The notes under the pieces: generated by a model
Told to the model about the DNA's origin: nothing
Database searches by the model: none
What the model saw: the letters and a program-made list of their open reading frames with translations, nothing else
Program-made: the position numbers and the translations under genes
In this document: piece after piece, positions 20,414 through 23,161 of the stretch
Layout: each line of letters starts with the position of its first letter
Position numbering within the stretch: position 1 is the stretch's first letter
Source of the DNA: Bacillota bacterium
GTDB taxonomy: Bacteria; Bacillota; Clostridia; Acetivibrionales; DSM-1351
DNA length: 23,161 bases
Assembly (NCBI GenBank): GCA_023441625.1
Contig: JAEZOA010000098.1
Span: forward strand, 1-23,161
Reading direction: 5' to 3'

Positions 20414-22819
20414 CTATTTTCTTTTTCTCCCAGTATTTTGTACCGATAGTGCAAATTTTTCTAACTTTTGAGAAACGAGATAATTAATTGTTGACTTCTT
20501 GTATCTCCCATCAACTCCTCTTTCTCCAGCCTCCATATCAGTTAACAATTCTATACCCTCATCTATTGTTTTAACAGGGTATATATGAAAGAGCTTTTTG
20601 CGTACTGCCTCTACAACTTCATCATTAAGCACGAGATTTTTTGTGTTCTGATATGGTATTATTACTCCTTGATCACCCTTTAAACCTCTAAGTTTACACA
20701 ATTCAAAGAAGCCCTCTATTTTATGTGTGACTCCCCCAACTGGTTGTATCTCTCCTTTTTGATTAACCGAGCCCGTAACTGCTATACTTTGTTTTATTGG
20801 CACCTCTGAAAGACTTGATAAAATAGCATACAGTTCTGCACTCGATGCACTATCACCATCAATTCCACCATACATCTGTTCAAAACATAAGCTTGCTGAT
20901 AAGGATAATGGCAGATCTTGTGCATATTTTTGCCCAATGTAGCCGCTTAATATTAAAACGCCTTTACTATGTGAGGTCCCACTAAGTTCTACTTCCCTTT
21001 CTATGTTTACTATTCCATTTCCACCTATATATGTTGATGCAGTTATTCTTGCTGGTTTTCCAAAAGCGTAGTCGCCCATGTCCATAACAGTAAGTCCATT
21101 TATCTGTCCAATCTGTTTTCCAGACGTATCCACCATTAGTGTTCCCTCATCTAACATATCTAAAAGTTTTTTATCAAGTCTATCACACCGTGCAGCCTTC
21201 TCATTAATAGCCTGTTTTACATGTTTTGCCTTTACATTTTTTACCCCGTCACTTTGCGCCCACATGCATGCTTCACACAAAATTTCAACAATATCATTAA
21301 ATCTAGTTGAAAGCTTCTGCTGATCCTCAACCAGCCAGGATGCATATTCAACAACCTTTGCTACACCTGTTTTATCAAAATGAAGTGTTTTTTCTTTATT
21401 ACAGAAGCCACCTATAAATGATGCTAGCTTTAGGATATTCTCATCACTTCGTTCCATCTCTTCGTCAAAATCCGCTTTCACCTTAAAGAACTTTCTAAAA
21501 TCCTCTTCATATTCATACAGAAGTTGATATATAGAAGTACTTCCCACCAATATCACCTTAATATCTACAGGAATTGACTGTGGCTTAAGTGCTGGAACTG
21601 CTACTACCCCTGTTTGATCCTTCATATTTTCAATAGTAATTTTTTTTGTTTTTAGGACTCTATTAATTGCCTCATATGCTTGTGGATTACTTAGAACCTC
21701 CTTAGCCTGAAGTATCATGTATCCACCATTTGCCAAATGGAATAAGCCCGGTTTTATCTTTGTATAGTCAGTAGAAACTGACCCAAATTCATTTTCATAT
21801 TCTATTTTACCAATTAAATTTGGATATGTAGGGTTAAAGTCAACAATTACAGGAGCACCCTTCAAATTGCTGTTATCAACCAGTAAATTTACTTTGTATT
21901 TATATATAGGTGTCTCTTCCTTCTGCATCCATGGGATAATGAATTGTGGCTGTTCCTCACTAACTTCCTCCTCTTTAAAATCATCGAGGTTATTTAGGAT
22001 GTCTTGTTGGACCTTTTCCAAATAATCTTGTATCATATCAAACTTACTATACTTTTCTTTTAGATCATTTATCTGAACGCCAAGAGCCAATAAGGCTATC
22101 TTTTTTTCCCACTCAGATACCCTTTGCCTAGTTTCCTTATCATTGCTTTTTAGTTTGCGAATTATCTCCAAGGTATCCTGTTGAAGAATATTTGTTTTTT
22201 CATTTATTTGATCTTTAACTTCTTCATCAAGTTTATCGAAGTCCTCTTCGCTTATAGTTTTACCCTCTATTATAGGTAAAAAATAGATGCCTGTGCTTCC
22301 TGTGTTGACTTTAAATCCATGTTTTTCGGCATCTTCACTCAATTTGGCTAAAAGCTCTACCTTTGTATTTTCATATCTTTCCAGAATTTCAGACTTTTCT
22401 TTTTCATACTGATCATTATCAAATGCATTTACAATTTCTTGTTTTATTATCTTAACGAAACTTTCCATGTCCTTTTGAAAGGTTTTTCCAGTACCTGCTG
22501 GAAGATTAACAGCCATAGGCTGATTTGGTTTGTTAAAATTATAAATATAGCACCAATCGTCAGGTATACTTTGACTTGTAGCCACCTCATTCACCAATTG
22601 TCTAGCAAAGCTAGTTTTACCAGTCCCTGTAGGACCAGACATGTATATGTTATAGCCTCTCATTTTCATTTGAAGGCCAAATTTCATTGCTCTTGCGGCC
22701 CTTTCCTGTCCTATTATTCCTTCATATAGACCTAATTTTGAAGTGTTTGAAAAAGGAAGTGAATCTATATTACACTTATTATTCAAGTCCTGATAATGAA
22801 GTTCCTTTGGTTTAGACAT
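20414..22819 (-). CDS. AAA+ Lon-family ATP-dependent peptidase (second Lon paralogue)
   Basis: 801 residues. This is the Lon-type group with an N-terminal AAA_32-like ATPase, related to E. coli YcbZ, rather than LonA or LonB. Walker A GPTGTGKT is at 62-69. A long charged, probably coiled-coil insertion (about 125-270, rich in Glu and Lys) interrupts the ATPase domain. The C-terminal Lon peptidase has GDSASSAE with catalytic Ser657 and THKIEG with Lys700, 43 residues apart as in E. coli Lon, so it should be active. There is no transmembrane segment. The ATG follows GGAGGG. It lies 66 bp after the rimI-type gene with no terminator between, and ends 127 bp before the sigma operon. Confidence 0.9.
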   Translation of the reverse strand: MSKPKELHYQDLNNKCNIDSLPFSNTSKLGLYEGIIGQERAARAMKFGLQMKMRGYNIYMSGPTGTGKTSFARQLVNEVATSQSIPDDWCYIYNFNKPNQPMAVNLPAGTGKTFQKDMESFVKIIKQEIVNAFDNDQYEKEKSEILERYENTKVELLAKLSEDAEKHGFKVNTGSTGIYFLPIIEGKTISEEDFDKLDEEVKDQINEKTNILQQDTLEIIRKLKSNDKETRQRVSEWEKKIALLALGVQINDLKEKYSKFDMIQDYLEKVQQDILNNLDDFKEEEVSEEQPQFIIPWMQKEETPIYKYKVNLLVDNSNLKGAPVIVDFNPTYPNLIGKIEYENEFGSVSTDYTKIKPGLFHLANGGYMILQAKEVLSNPQAYEAINRVLKTKKITIENMKDQTGVVAVPALKPQSIPVDIKVILVGSTSIYQLLYEYEEDFRKFFKVKADFDEEMERSDENILKLASFIGGFCNKEKTLHFDKTGVAKVVEYASWLVEDQQKLSTRFNDIVEILCEACMWAQSDGVKNVKAKHVKQAINEKAARCDRLDKKLLDMLDEGTLMVDTSGKQIGQINGLTVMDMGDYAFGKPARITASTYIGGNGIVNIEREVELSGTSHSKGVLILSGYIGQKYAQDLPLSLSASLCFEQMYGGIDGDSASSAELYAILSSLSEVPIKQSIAVTGSVNQKGEIQPVGGVTHKIEGFFELCKLRGLKGDQGVIIPYQNTKNLVLNDEVVEAVRKKLFHIYPVKTIDEGIELLTDMEAGERGVDGRYKKSTINYLVSQKLEKFALSVQNTGRKRK

Positions 22820-22885
22820 ATGTACCCTCCAATTTTAATTTTAATTTAAAAACTTTTATTTCTAAGACTACTATCTAGCTGAGCA

Positions 22886-23161
22886 TTAGTTATGTCGCCA
22901 CATAATTAATGCATCCTCACCTGTATCTGCGTAATATTTTTTTCTCATTCCCTCTATTTTAAACCCATATTTTATATATAATTTCTGTGCTGAGATATTA
23001 CTTTTCCTCACTTCAAGGGTTAGACCCTTTATTCCTTTTTCATTGCAAATAGTTAAAATTTTGTCCATTAATTTTGACGCAATTCCACATCGTCTAAATT
23101 CAGGATGTACAGCAATATTAGTTATATGCCCCTCATCAAATATCCTCCACATTCCACCGTA
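22886..23161 (-). CDS. rimI: GNAT N-acetyltransferase, RimI type (partial, N-terminus outside window)
   Basis: The last 91 codons of a GNAT acetyltransferase; the frame runs off the right edge. The acetyl-CoA-binding motif A is clear (NIAVHPEFRRCGIASKLM, with the RxxGxA loop), followed by LEVRKSNISAQKLY and YGFKIEGMRKKYY, the typical ending of ribosomal protein S18 alanine N-acetyltransferase RimI. In many Firmicutes rimI sits beside tsaB and tsaD; here the next gene is a Lon-family peptidase and tsaD is 22 kb away. A different GNAT substrate is possible since the N-terminal half is not seen. Confidence 0.85.
   Translation of the reverse strand, partial: YGGMWRIFDEGHITNIAVHPEFRRCGIASKLMDKILTICNEKGIKGLTLEVRKSNISAQKLYIKYGFKIEGMRKKYYADTGEDALIMWRHN

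Overview
The window is AT-rich and every gene I can support lies on the minus strand, so transcription runs from base 23161 toward base 1. Strong GGAGG-type ribosome sites, the tig-clpP-clpX-lonB order, an HPr-family protein with a regulatory serine, a ROK repressor and an ECF sigma/zinc anti-sigma pair all point to a low-GC Firmicute of the class Clostridia. A cellulolytic or saccharolytic Ruminiclostridium-like organism is my guess from gene content only.

In transcription order. (1) 23161-20414: the 3' part of a RimI-type acetyltransferase, then an 801-residue AAA+ Lon-family peptidase. (2) 20286-18228: an envelope-signalling operon of ECF sigma factor, membrane zinc-finger anti-sigma factor and a secreted beta-helix/multi-spanning membrane protein, joined by two 4-bp overlaps. 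(3) 18101-15032: an HPr homologue that has Asp in place of the phosphorylated His15 but keeps Ser46, a very long hairpin, uvrC, and a metallophosphoesterase. (4) 14928-9311: a protein quality-control block. A consensus promoter drives trigger factor, clpP and clpX, which end at a strong terminator; lonB follows as its own unit with its own terminator. (5) 9289-7898: a small membrane protein and an exported or membrane-anchored staphylococcal-type nuclease, each ended by a clear terminator. (6) 7578-1326: a carbohydrate (polyol) block. A ROK repressor is followed, across a 629-bp control region with a perfect consensus promoter and repeated palindromes, by an FAD-dependent oxidoreductase, decayed gene remnants including the tail of a sugar ABC permease, xylulokinase, and a zinc polyol dehydrogenase. 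(7) 1270-73: tsaD, with its own promoter and an unusual leader that carries a 27-bp direct repeat around a structured intergenic element.

The polyol block reads as oxidation of a pentitol to xylulose, phosphorylation to xylulose 5-phosphate, and control by the ROK protein through AT-rich palindromes. The window has lost the transporter that would be expected with it.

The least ordinary sequence is intergenic: a dispersed structured element seen twice with pair-preserving differences (1115-1188 minus strand; 13348-13420 plus strand), the 89-nt hairpin before uvrC, and the eroded stretch at 4047-4357. The most unusual protein is the Asp15 HPr homologue. I see no defence locus, CRISPR array, prophage, transposase, rRNA or tRNA.
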